Counted from the stretch's first letter, positions 14,938-22,076 are shown. The stretch: DNA of 23,303 bases from Acidobacteriaceae bacterium (GCA_003135495.1 PLBX01000267.1:5448-28750); one strand, 5' to 3'. Made by a program: numbers and translations. The notes: generated by a model not told the origin, from the sequence alone.

Positions 14938-15462
14938 ATGAAGACTTTTGTCCAAGCCATCGGCACCGCGGCCCTTCTAGTCGGGCTGCTCTTCGCATCC
15001 GAACGACCTGCCGTCCCCGACAACTTGAAAGCTCCCGCAGGCGAAGCTGTGATTCTCGTCGGGCACGCCAAAGGAGTTCAAATTTATGTTTGCCAAAGCT
15101 CAGACCAAGGTTCGAACTGGGTGCTGAAAGCTCCTGAGGCCGAGTTAACCGACGAAAATGGCAAGACAATCGTCCATCACTCCGCTGGGCCAACATGGAA
15201 GCATATTGATGGAAGCGAAGTGACGGGCAAAGTCGTAGCCAAACACGATGCGCCGAAAGCCGGCGCAATACCGTGGCTGCTTCTATCTGCAGCGAGTCAC
15301 TCAGGACACGGAATAATGGACCGTGTAACCACCATCCAACGAATTAACACCGACGGTGGAATGCCACCGCAAGCGAGTACATGCAGTGCGCCCGCAAACG
15401 GAAACGAATCCCGAAGCAACTACTCGGCTGATTATTTTTTCTACGCACCTACAGCGCAGTAA
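14938..15462 (+). CDS. Secreted DUF3455-like protein
   Basis: A 174-residue protein with an N-terminal signal sequence (MKTFVQAIGTAALLVGLLFAS) and probable export. The rest resembles DUF3455 proteins: LKAPAGEAVILVGHAKGVQIYVC, WVLKAPEAELTDENGKTI, HHSAGPTWKHIDGSEVTGKV, and the end MPPQASTCSAPANGNESRSN then YSADYFFYAP. Members are known only as secreted proteins of unknown function in soil bacteria and fungi. GGAG lies about 9 bp before the ATG. It is 48 bp after the FG-GAP gene on the same strand and could be read from the same transcript. Confidence 0.75.
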   Translation: MKTFVQAIGTAALLVGLLFASERPAVPDNLKAPAGEAVILVGHAKGVQIYVCQSSDQGSNWVLKAPEAELTDENGKTIVHHSAGPTWKHIDGSEVTGKVVAKHDAPKAGAIPWLLLSAASHSGHGIMDRVTTIQRINTDGGMPPQASTCSAPANGNESRSNYSADYFFYAPTAQ

Positions 15463-15513
15463 GAGTGGACAGCGGCGCGCAAAATTCTGGCGATCTTCCA
15501 GGATCGTAAAATG

Positions 15514-15993
15514 CTAGGCAATCACGTTTAGCCCGCTCTTGCTTCCATAAACTTGACCCAACAACGAGCTCGTGTTGTCAGTTGTGGAAGCAGCAGACGT
15601 ATTGAGCGAGCCAAGTATTTGCTGCACTAGCTGTACAGATTGCGATGCCGCGCTAATTTCATTTGTCTGTGTCGGCGAAGCTGAGTTCTTGAGATCGCTT
15701 TGCACCGTCGCAAGAGCTGACTGCGCTGCGGGCAAATCGCCAGAACCAAGTGCGGTGCCAAGCGCAGTAAGATCGGTGGAAAGCTGCGTATTGGTCGAAG
15801 CGCTGCTGCCACTGGCCGTTGCCGAGCTCTGGAACAGATTCTGTAGAATCGCGAATTGGGAGGAGGCGGAGTTCAAGTTTCCCGCTGCCAGACTATTTTG
15901 CAGGGTCTGCAATGTTTGCTGCACCTGGCTCGCCCCGCTGGACAATAAAACCGATTGACCAAGCCCCGCTGCTGAAATCGCTCCAACTGACAT
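15514..15993 (-). CDS. Ala/Ser/Gln-rich low-charge helical protein, function unknown
   Basis: An unrecognised 159-residue protein with AGGTGA well placed before its ATG. Its composition is striking: Ala, Ser, Gln, Leu, Thr and Gly dominate, there is no Arg, Cys, His or Trp, and only about seven residues are charged. Two related helical segments are visible, LAAGNLNSASSQFAILQ (residues 35-51) and LGSGDLPAAQSALATVQSDL (about 82-101), suggesting an internal duplication. There is no classical signal peptide. It is convergent with the DUF3455-like gene. The composition recalls secreted or surface-assembled proteins (flagellin-like or filament-forming), but no function can be assigned. Confidence 0.65.
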   Translation of the reverse strand: MSVGAISAAGLGQSVLLSSGASQVQQTLQTLQNSLAAGNLNSASSQFAILQNLFQSSATASGSSASTNTQLSTDLTALGTALGSGDLPAAQSALATVQSDLKNSASPTQTNEISAASQSVQLVQQILGSLNTSAASTTDNTSSLLGQVYGSKSGLNVIA

Positions 15994-16229
15994 GATTCAC
16001 CTCATGGCGGCTTATAACCGCACTCCCGCCTGTCTGTACTATCGGCCCGATGGTAGAAAAGCTTTAGGAGCTTGAGATTGTGAAGTAGGGGAAGGATTGT
16101 GTGGTGGCGGACTCGGTCCCGCAGGAACGGCCACAGCCCCGTCACCACGCGAGCAAAGTCAAGATCAGGTTCGGTTGCAAAGCCTACAACCGTGAATTAA
16201 GCTAAGTCTCTAACCGCTCGATGAGCCGA

Positions 16230-16316
16230 GCCGGGATGGCGGAACTGGCAGACGCAGCGGACTCAAAATCCGCCGGGCTTCGGCCCTTGGGGGTTCGACT
16301 CCCCCTCCCGGCACCA
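16230..16316 (+). tRNA. tRNA-Leu (anticodon CAA)
   Basis: A complete class II tRNA. The acceptor stem pairs GCCGGGA (16230-16236) with TCCCGGC (16306-16312), followed by discriminator A and an encoded CCA (16314-16316). The anticodon arm is GCGGA-CTCAAAA-TCCGC, giving anticodon CAA for UUG. A long variable arm and the T-arm GGGGGTTCGACTCCCCC are present. An integrase gene ends 2 bp after the CCA, so the 3' end is very likely an attachment site. Confidence 0.96.
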
Positions 16317-16318
16317 CT

Positions 16319-17509
16319 TCAAATGGCTTGTCCAGTACTGGCTTCACCGAAATTTGGTTGTCCCGGTGCGAGCAAGCGCATCTTCTCGCCTATCCCGCTT
16401 GTGCCCAGTTTTGTGCCTACCTCGGGCTGCTTTTCGCCTTCCGGCCTTTTGCCGCGTGCCAATGGAGAAGGCCGTTTGCGGCTTACTTTTCCGTGCGCCA
16501 TCGCAAATGCGCGTTCTATGGCGTCGGCCTGTGGATGGACGTAGCGCATGGTGATAACGATGCTACTGTGCCCGGCTATGCGGGCGAGCGTGTGAGCATC
16601 GGCCCCTTTCTTAGCAAGGTTCGTAAGGGCAGTGTGCCGGAGAATGTACGGCTCGAACCGCTGAACAGCGGAATCCGTCAGCGCACGTGTGTGATGATCC
16701 TTCGCGACATCCCCGTTGAAATGGCCTTCGGACGAACCACTAGGAAATACCCAGCCCTCGCAGGGGCGACCGGCGGCCTCGGATCGCGCCTTGAGCAGAG
16801 CGTATACGTTAGGCGTCATCGGCAGCACTCGCCGTGCGGCTTTGGATTTGCCGTCTGCGATTCGGATGAGGCCGCCTCTGCCATTTAGCATCACATGCTC
16901 CCATTGAAGGACGAAGACCTCGCCTGGTCGCATCCCCTCTTCGGCAATGATCGTGGCGCAATCCCTCCATGGCTGTGGGCAGGCGGCCAGATAAACGGAG
17001 AGTTCTTTATCGGTCAGCACGCGGTCACGCTGATGCTCGCCCTTCGCCAGGAAGATCCGCGCTGGTTTATCCATGCGGCCCCATTGGTACGCGAGGTTAA
17101 GGACGCGGCGGAGCGTGCGGAGTCCGCGATTGATACCAGACGGCGACAGTTTCGCGTGTTCAGCAGCGAAGTGCTGCGCATTCTGATCGCTGATCTGATC
17201 TATCGCTATACCCGCTATCTTTGAGGCGAGGAGCATCTGCGCCCCCTGTTTGTAGTAGCGTAGGGTTAGCGGCTTAGCCGTGTGCGCCGTCTCCGCATAT
17301 GGCAGGAACTCCTGCTTCAAAAACTCCTTTAGTGTGGGTGCAGCCTTCTTCTCCCGAATCCCCACTTCGCCCTTGGCCAATGACGTGCGGTGCGCCGATT
17401 CCATCTGCCGCGCAATTTTGTCATTGCCCTGCTTCGTGGACTCCCGCACCAGTTTTCCTTTCCACATGAACTTGTACCAGTAGACATCCCCGCGTTTGTA
17501 GATGCTCAT
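16319..17509 (-). CDS. Tyrosine recombinase/integrase at tRNA-Leu
   Basis: A complete 396-residue phage-type integrase. The N-terminal part (MSIYKRGDVYWYKFMWKGKL) is an arm-binding-like domain, followed by a SAM-like core-binding domain (about 57-150) and the catalytic domain. Catalytic residues seen: R194 (EGMRPGEV), Lys around 221-223 (DGKSKAARRVLP), R291 (YILRHT), H314 (AGHSS) and the nucleophile Y323 (MRYVHP). The usual HxxR first His is Tyr (Y288). GAGGTGG precedes the ATG. A Pro/Lys/Gly-rich tail of about 60 residues follows Y323. It ends 2 bp from the tRNA-Leu CCA, convergent with the tRNA, so the attachment site overlaps or touches its 3' end. Confidence 0.93.
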   Translation of the reverse strand: MSIYKRGDVYWYKFMWKGKLVRESTKQGNDKIARQMESAHRTSLAKGEVGIREKKAAPTLKEFLKQEFLPYAETAHTAKPLTLRYYKQGAQMLLASKIAGIAIDQISDQNAQHFAAEHAKLSPSGINRGLRTLRRVLNLAYQWGRMDKPARIFLAKGEHQRDRVLTDKELSVYLAACPQPWRDCATIIAEEGMRPGEVFVLQWEHVMLNGRGGLIRIADGKSKAARRVLPMTPNVYALLKARSEAAGRPCEGWVFPSGSSEGHFNGDVAKDHHTRALTDSAVQRFEPYILRHTALTNLAKKGADAHTLARIAGHSSIVITMRYVHPQADAIERAFAMAHGKVSRKRPSPLARGKRPEGEKQPEVGTKLGTSGIGEKMRLLAPGQPNFGEASTGQAI

Positions 17510-17624
17510 CGTGCCACCTCGCCAAGTTTGAAACCCAATTTCCGCAGGATATTGATCGGCTGAACCGGTCCGAGTTGATATATCGTGCCTCGATTGAACA
17601 TCGCATTCCTGGATTCGTAGGACT

Positions 17625-18071
17625 TTGGGAATCGCCGAGCTCGCTGGGTTGGTTGGCTTCCTCGATTACTACAGCATCGTGGTCCGCTCAGAACCACGCG
17701 AGGTATCGGCGAACATCCTCAATGACCGCGCCTATTGGAAGCTTGTCCGCATCGAGAACCTACTTGAAGGTAAGGATACCGGCGGCGCGGACGTTGAGAT
17801 AGCACTTCACGAAGAGCAGGTCACCCACCACAGAAAATCGGGACCGCCAAGCAAGACCGGTTTGATGTGGCTGAAGCTTCAGGCGAAGTTCAAGGCCGGT
17901 GATTGTATTAGCTATTCGGCCGACCTGCGCGTGTCACGGACTACTTATCACAATTGGTTGCCAGTCGCAGCCGCCGAAGGGTTGGTAGAGAAGCGGGACG
18001 GGCGCTATTACCGCTCTATTACCGCCTGCATTAGGTGCGGTTGTAGTGCTGTGCCACCACACTACTACTAA
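17625..18071 (+). CDS. Unknown protein with a C-terminal winged-helix-like segment
   Basis: I do not recognise this family. The frame opens after a stop at 17595 and its first usable start is TTG 17625 (reading LGIAELAGLVGFLDYYSIVV), giving 148 residues. Two parts can be seen: an N-terminal half with ILNDRAYWKLVRIENLLEGK, and a C-terminal half, GDCISYSADLRVSRTTYHNW then VAAAEGLVEKRDGRYYRS, which reads like a helix-turn-helix with a wing. It may be a regulator of the integrated element. It is divergent from the integrase (115-bp gap). The absence of an ATG and of a clear ribosome site lowers confidence; it could be a remnant. Confidence 0.5.
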   Translation: MGIAELAGLVGFLDYYSIVVRSEPREVSANILNDRAYWKLVRIENLLEGKDTGGADVEIALHEEQVTHHRKSGPPSKTGLMWLKLQAKFKAGDCISYSADLRVSRTTYHNWLPVAAAEGLVEKRDGRYYRSITACIRCGCSAVPPHYY

Positions 18072-18333
18072 TACCAATGTCGGGGTTATAGAAACTGTGG
18101 CGAGTAACACCGGTGTGCCGCGCCCGGCAGTGAAGGAAGGTCGACATTGTTCGGGGAAACAGGGCCGGGTGGGGTAACACCCTCGAATCCCTAAGTCCTT
18201 TGCCGTCAATGCCCGTCGCATAGGGGTTTACACGCGCGGGCAGTAAAAAACATAAAGTGTGTCTTTTATACCACAATTATTAGTGTTAAGAATCAATTAG
18301 ATAGCGTTTCAACCACATTTAAGGGGATTTCCA
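18072..18333. promoter_or_regulatory. Palindrome-rich non-coding stretch with a candidate promoter
   Basis: No credible gene is seen in this 262-bp gap. It holds a perfect palindrome ACACCGGTGT (18107-18116), a hairpin GGGTG-GGGTAA-CACCC near 18169-18184, and an AT-rich end. TTTACA (18227-18232) and CATAAA (18251-18256), 18 bp apart, form a moderate sigma-70 promoter reading toward the 45-residue peptide gene. It may be a control region or attachment/recombination region of the element. Confidence 0.4.
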
Positions 18334-18471
18334 ATGGCAACAATTGAAGAGCAACTACGCAAGGCAGAGATCGAAGCGGCCAAGCTACGGGAGATACTCA
18401 AGAAAAAGAAGGCAGCCGCGCGTAAAGAAGGCTGGAAGCCGCCATTCGAAGGCGCGCACCGAGGCTATTAG
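18334..18471 (+). CDS. Small charged helical peptide (45 aa)
   Basis: A 45-residue open frame beginning MATIEEQLRKAEIEAAKLRE, then a Lys-rich run (ILKKKKAAARKEG) and the end WKPPFEGAHRGY. It is preceded by AAGGGGA about 6 bp before the ATG, one of the best ribosome sites in the island, and by a candidate promoter at 18227-18256. The first 30 residues would form one amphipathic, possibly coiled-coil helix; the tail is basic. I do not know the family. It could be a small element-encoded DNA-binding or accessory peptide. Confidence 0.5.
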   Translation: MATIEEQLRKAEIEAAKLREILKKKKAAARKEGWKPPFEGAHRGY

Positions 18472-18600
18472 GACCATCCAGCCCAAGCGTGAAAGACACT
18501 ATGTCTTCCACGTCGGGCAAGATAGATAGGAAATGAAACGTACCGCAGACTGACTCTATCCCCCTGTCAGAGTCCAGGCTGCTCAACATTGCTCACTTAC

Positions 18601-18789
18601 ATGACTTTGACCCACGCATCCGAATGGCTCACCGCGGTCGAAGCGGCTCAATATCTTCGTGTCGCCCCGCGCACGCTGGTTAGCCGCGCGGACATTCACA
18701 GTGTTGTAGGGCTAGCTTTAATTTTGGCTTACGACGAAAATGTTAATTGGAGACTTTCGATAAGTGATTACCGCTTTATGTGGCACTAA
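18601..18789 (+). pseudogene. Truncated excisionase-type helix-turn-helix (HTH_17) remnant
   Basis: The first part, ASEWLTAVEAAQYLRVAPRT (from residue 6), is the beginning of an excisionase/MerR-like HTH_17 domain (family pattern EWLTxxEAAxYLRVxxRTL). The usual continuation (a WARxGKVKGxRLxG-type wing) is missing. After RTLV, near 18681, the frame runs into unrelated sequence (SRADIHSVVGLALILAYDEN) and stops at 18789, overlapping the start of the PIN-like gene. This suggests a deletion or insertion joint near 18680. ATG 18601 is the likely original start; a TTG at 18589 is also in frame. It may once have served as directionality factor for one of the neighbouring integrases. Confidence 0.6.
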
Positions 18790-19645
18790 CGGAGCGTTGA
18801 CCTTCCAAGCCTCTGTCAGCGGCATAGCAATCTATCTCGACAACTTCGCAATAAAAGTGCTGGCTAAAGATCAATCATCATTACGTCAACGATTCATTAC
18901 GGCGGTCCAGAGGGGTGCCGACCTCTTATTCTCAACTGCTCACGCGGTTGAAATCGTCGGACCACTGGGAGGATCATCAGATGCCGTCAAAAAGTTTTTG
19001 GATGACTTGGGACCCCATTGGTACCCAGTTGAGTTCTTAGTTTTCGACGTAGTGAAACGCGAATCCGAAGGTGCGTCACCGGACAAGAGCTGTTTTGCAG
19101 GTGAGCTTCTTACATCGTACTTTGCTTCCCACACGAGTGGATACCATTCCGGGTCGGGCAAAGTGATCGATTTGTCGGAACGATTCTTTAGGTTGGGAAA
19201 CTTTGTTGATTGGCTCGCGCCAGAAAGAGATTCGTTTCGCGCATCATGCGCACAATTGGACAGTACGGTTGAAGAAGCAGTAGGTCGTCTTCGGGCTAAG
19301 GCCAAAAAAGATCCGAGTTGGCTCGATAAAGTAATTCCACAATCCAAGTTTGACCCATCCAAGGCCGCTACCTTCGCCGTTGCAACCCTAATGAGGAATT
19401 TGGTATCCGACAGGGGCTACAGGCTGAAGAAAGGCGACGGGATCGATTTTTGTCACGCTGTGATGGCGAGCTCTTTTGCGAACTTCGCAACTCTCGACAA
19501 GCAATGGAAACGCAGAGTCGAAGGATTTCCTAAGCCGAATAGAGAAACGCGCATCTACTACGAACCGGAACTGGGCTTAATGATGGAGGACATCGAAGCC
19601 GCGCTGGACCAACTCGCCAAGATGAATCGCATTCCGCGCGCCTAG
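18764..19645 (+). CDS. PIN-like domain protein, putative nuclease, 293 aa
   Basis: I do not recognise the family by name, but the layout fits a PIN-like nuclease. There is an early acidic residue after a beta strand, D26 (IAIYLDNFAIKVLA); E63 in FSTAHAVEIVG; and late acidic residues in GDGIDFCHAVMASSFANFAT followed by LDKQW (D225/D228, D245), where PIN domains carry their last metal ligands. A helical insert of about 120 residues (100-220) separates the halves, making it about twice the size of VapC. The start is GTG 18764 with GGAGA 10 bp upstream. No antitoxin-like partner is adjacent, so this is not an ordinary vapBC pair. It sits behind the broken excisionase and may be cargo of the element, possibly defensive. 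Confidence 0.6.
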   Translation: MITALCGTNGALTFQASVSGIAIYLDNFAIKVLAKDQSSLRQRFITAVQRGADLLFSTAHAVEIVGPLGGSSDAVKKFLDDLGPHWYPVEFLVFDVVKRESEGASPDKSCFAGELLTSYFASHTSGYHSGSGKVIDLSERFFRLGNFVDWLAPERDSFRASCAQLDSTVEEAVGRLRAKAKKDPSWLDKVIPQSKFDPSKAATFAVATLMRNLVSDRGYRLKKGDGIDFCHAVMASSFANFATLDKQWKRRVEGFPKPNRETRIYYEPELGLMMEDIEAALDQLAKMNRIPRA

Positions 19646-20080
19646 CGATTCAACGCCGTGTTGAATGATTTCGCAGTGCTCCAACGGCGGTTTATCGGGC
19701 AAAGACTTTATGATTGTTAGGCAAGCCCGCCGCTCCGTTATCCACGCGGGAGTTCGACCGTCGTTCTTGTACTTCATCCTTATCGTGGTGATGTGGCCGT
19801 CGACGTTGCGACCGTCCACATTCTCGGAGGTATCGAACATGCCTGAATACCCCGGTGCCCAATCGATGTTGACCGTAATCCATGCGCGTTCACTAGCGAC
19901 CAATGCGTTAACGCTTCGTCTAGTCAACACCGTTTGCCAGATAAGCACACCGAGGCCAATGAAGGCACCCATTACTCCCACTATCGTGGCCCAGAGAGAG
20001 AAGCGGTAGAGCACGTCCGCGCGCGGATTGTAGACTTCGCCTTGAGCTAACCACAAGAATAAGGCACTTAGCTCGCGCAT
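19577..20080 (-). CDS. Membrane-anchored protein of unknown function, possibly truncated
   Basis: A 167-residue protein with one strong membrane segment, LWATIVGVMGAFIGLGVLIW (about residues 29-48), then a short basic linker and ASERAWITVNIDWAPGYSG. The ASERAW motif after an N-terminal membrane helix is common in uncharacterised bacterial and phage-associated proteins whose soluble domain is a beta sandwich (MKYKNDGRTPAWITERRACL here). The last 23 codons overlap the 3' end of the PIN-like gene on the other strand, and the tail is not distinctive, so the gene may have been cut short by a recombination joint. GGTGA lies just before the ATG at 20080. Confidence 0.55.
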   Translation of the reverse strand: MRELSALFLWLAQGEVYNPRADVLYRFSLWATIVGVMGAFIGLGVLIWQTVLTRRSVNALVASERAWITVNIDWAPGYSGMFDTSENVDGRNVDGHITTIRMKYKNDGRTPAWITERRACLTIIKSLPDKPPLEHCEIIQHGVESLGARNAIHLGELVQRGFDVLHH

Positions 20081-20103
20081 AAATCACCGTCGGAAATCCG
20101 GGG

Positions 20104-20949
20104 TCAGCGCGATGATAACAGACTAACCCGCTCATGAACGTCCTGTAAGTCCTGGGTGTTCAAGTTAGCGTATCGCCTTGTCATATCCAATGTGGAATGC
20201 CCCAGCATTTTCTGCAAGTGAAAGACTGATCCCCCGCGCCGGAGATAGTTCACCGCGAACGTATGCCTGAACGCGTGGATAGTTCGCGCCGGTGCAACGA
20301 TGCCCAGCCGCTTGCAAAGCCGCTTCACCCCGCGCAGTTCGTTGCGCCGTCCCATATGCTGCCCTTGCATTGTCGGGAATACGAGGTCCCAGCGATTGAG
20401 TTTTTTCCATCGCCACAAATTGCGCCGAAGCTCCATCGAAAAGGGAACTAGCCTATCCTTCGCGCCCTTGCCGCGTAATTTCAGAAGCAAGTTGTCAAAG
20501 TCCACATCGGACCATTGCAGAGTCAACGCTTCACCGCTACGGCATCCGGTGTCGGTTAGTAAGAGCATCAGCACGTGAAGGCGCGTTGGGCAGAAACCTT
20601 TCGGCTTCCACTTCACGATTTTCTGAATGTCGGTAGTTGAGAACGTCGGCAAGATTCGTTGTTCTTCTTTCAGCCTGGGCACCTTCAAGTGCGAACAGGC
20701 CCCGCAGCATTTTGTGCTCAGACCGCTTGCCCAATGCAGATAGGAATTCACGGCGCGAATGTGGCAGTTGCACGATGAGGCGGTTAGGCCCTTCGCCCGC
20801 ATCCGCATCACGAAGTCTTTCAGCGCGGCTGCGTCAGGTGATGGACTCAGAAGCCAACGGAGACTTTGCTTGTACCACTCGCACGTTGCGGGCGATACGT
20901 TGGCGAGATATTTTTTCTCTTGAATGAACTGCTCGAAACGCTGTTGCAT
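20104..20949 (-). CDS. Tyrosine recombinase/integrase near tRNA-Pro
   Basis: A complete 281-residue XerC/D-like integrase. The start is ATG 20949 (MQQRFEQFIQEKKY) because GGAGG lies 6 bp upstream; an ATG at 20973 is also in frame. A SAM-like N-terminal domain (residues 1-80) is followed by a short Cys-containing linker (KCCGACSHLKVPRLKEEQ) and the catalytic domain with R137 (TGCRSGEAL), K164 (GKGAKDRLVP), H225/R228 (HAFRHTF), H251 (LGHSTL) and nucleophile Y260 (RRYANL). All catalytic residues are present. The gene begins 79 bp from the 3' end of tRNA-Pro, its likely target. It is unrelated in sequence to the integrase at tRNA-Leu beyond the fold. Confidence 0.92.
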   Translation of the reverse strand: MQQRFEQFIQEKKYLANVSPATCEWYKQSLRWLLSPSPDAAALKDFVMRMRAKGLTASSCNCHIRAVNSYLHWASGLSTKCCGACSHLKVPRLKEEQRILPTFSTTDIQKIVKWKPKGFCPTRLHVLMLLLTDTGCRSGEALTLQWSDVDFDNLLLKLRGKGAKDRLVPFSMELRRNLWRWKKLNRWDLVFPTMQGQHMGRRNELRGVKRLCKRLGIVAPARTIHAFRHTFAVNYLRRGGSVFHLQKMLGHSTLDMTRRYANLNTQDLQDVHERVSLLSSR

Positions 20950-21027
20950 AGGGCCTCCAAGACATGGGGTCATTTGCCCCGCAGTGAATTGAAGGAAACC
21001 CAGACAAACCGTTGAGCAGTTTAGGAT

Positions 21028-21104
21028 TGGTCGGGGCGCGCGGATTTGAACCGCGGACCCCCTGCGCCCAAGGCAGGTGCGCTACCAGGCTGCGCTACGC
21101 CCCG
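21028..21104 (-). tRNA. tRNA-Pro (anticodon UGG)
   Basis: On the - strand the acceptor stem pairs CGGGGCG (21104-21098) with CGCCCCG (21038-21032), with discriminator A at 21031 and encoded CCA at 21030-21028. The anticodon arm CCTGC-CTTGGGC-GCAGG gives anticodon UGG. The T-arm holds GGTTCAAATCC. Its 3' end faces the integrase gene and so the island. Confidence 0.96.
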
Positions 21105-21233
21105 ACTGTTCTCGATTATAACTGCGATTTTAAATGATAGTGCGCAGTGACGTTCCGGAGTGACGTTTCGGACACTCCCGAAATCGGGATTTCGCTCACG
21201 AGCCGCACTCGGTCTATAATTTCAGCGGAAGTC

Positions 21234-21782
21234 ATGCCCAGTTCACGCTACGCATTGGTAACGTACCTCCGCAATCCGATTGGCGAATTTGTCGAACTTC
21301 TCCGCCAGGAACTCCATCCCACTACAGAGCACATGGCGGCGCATCTTACAATTCTTCCTCCGCGAGAGTTGACCGGGACGGAGGCTGCGGCTTTGGAATT
21401 TCTGGAAGAGGCTTGCTCCCGCGTGATCCCGTTCTGCGTTGAACTGGGAGACGTTGAAACATTTCTGCCGACCACCGCGACCGTATTCATCCAGGTAAAG
21501 CGCGCGGCGTATCGCATGCGCGAGCTGCACGACCAACTCTGCTGCAGGGGGTTGAACTGCGGGGAGAGCTGGCCGTACATTCCGCATCTCACGATTCTGA
21601 AGACCGACGACAACGCGGAGGCCCGGGCCGCCTTCACTATCGCGCGCGAGCGCTGGGCGCAGTTTTCTAGCAGTCGCGAGGTAATGGTGGAGAAGTTGAT
21701 GTTTGTCCGGGAGACTGGCGGCCATTGGCAGGACGTCGCGCCGCTGCTGCTGGGCCATCGCGAGCTGTCGTCTAAATCGTAA
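21234..21782 (+). CDS. 2H phosphoesterase, 2'-5' RNA ligase family
   Basis: A 182-residue protein with the two HxT motifs that define the 2H phosphoesterase superfamily: H37-L-T39-I (MAAHLTILPPREL) and H118-L-T120-I (YIPHLTILK). The two are about 80 residues apart, as in LigT/ThpR-like proteins that hydrolyse 2',3'-cyclic phosphates or reversibly join 2'-5' RNA ends. The start is ATG 21234 (MPSSRYALVTYL), preceded by GGAAG; an open extension to 21147 has no family character. The protein is cytoplasmic. It is separated from the next gene by about 290 bp, so shared function is not implied. Substrate is unknown. Confidence 0.85.
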   Translation: MPSSRYALVTYLRNPIGEFVELLRQELHPTTEHMAAHLTILPPRELTGTEAAALEFLEEACSRVIPFCVELGDVETFLPTTATVFIQVKRAAYRMRELHDQLCCRGLNCGESWPYIPHLTILKTDDNAEARAAFTIARERWAQFSSSREVMVEKLMFVRETGGHWQDVAPLLLGHRELSSKS

Positions 21783-22076
21783 TTCAGTAAATCGTAGCTT
21801 TCACGGGGTGTTGCCAGGCGGTTGCAACCCGTTTCCGAAAGCAATCCGATAAAACCCATGAAAACCCTTATCCAGCGGGCTGTTTCCCGCTGTGGAGGTA
21901 CATGTCCTTTCTACCCGTTGCCAACTCCATTGGACGGATTACCATAGATTCACGGGTTGCACCGCGAGCGCCGGGTCCCAGGCTGCGGGTTGAATTAAGG
22001 AGACTTGGAAATTGGATCGATAGTTATCGATAGTTGGCAAAGGTTCGATCCCGAAATTCCGGTCAGAAGAGAGAAT
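21783..22076. other. Intergenic region with a hairpin and a tandem repeat
   Basis: This 294-bp gap has no supported gene. It contains a 7-bp hairpin, CAGCGGG (21873-21879) and CCCGCTG (21886-21892) with a 6-base loop and no T-run; a palindrome GGTTGCAACC near 21820-21830; and an exact tandem 10-bp repeat ATCGATAGTT (22016-22025, 22026-22035) about 40 bp before the following ATG. The tandem repeat is placed where a regulator could bind. Confidence 0.45.

Larger units (their letters stand above)
16317..21027. mobile_element. Integrated region between inward-facing tRNA-Leu and tRNA-Pro
   Basis: About 4.7 kb lies between the 3' ends of two tRNA genes that face each other. At each end sits a complete tyrosine recombinase reading on the - strand, one touching tRNA-Leu, the other about 80 bp from tRNA-Pro. 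The cargo is unknown or broken: a winged-helix-like protein, a 45-residue peptide, an excisionase remnant, a PIN-like protein and a membrane protein. I could not find a copy of either tRNA 3' end inside the region long enough to be an attachment site, so it may be two decayed elements or one composite. An 11-bp repeat, GCGCGCGGATT, at 20019-20029 and 21036-21046 (in the tRNA-Pro T-arm/acceptor) is the only candidate. Confidence 0.6.

Noticed and set aside
18344..18529. 61-residue basic open frame overlapping the 45-residue peptide gene
   Set aside because: It would start at TTG without a ribosome site and is very Arg/Lys-rich, as expected of a shifted reading of the Lys-rich peptide gene.
21858..21947. 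29-residue frame (MKTLIQRAVSRCGGTC...) in the gap before the UGDH-like gene
   Set aside because: No ribosome site, very short, and it spans the hairpin; no evidence of coding.
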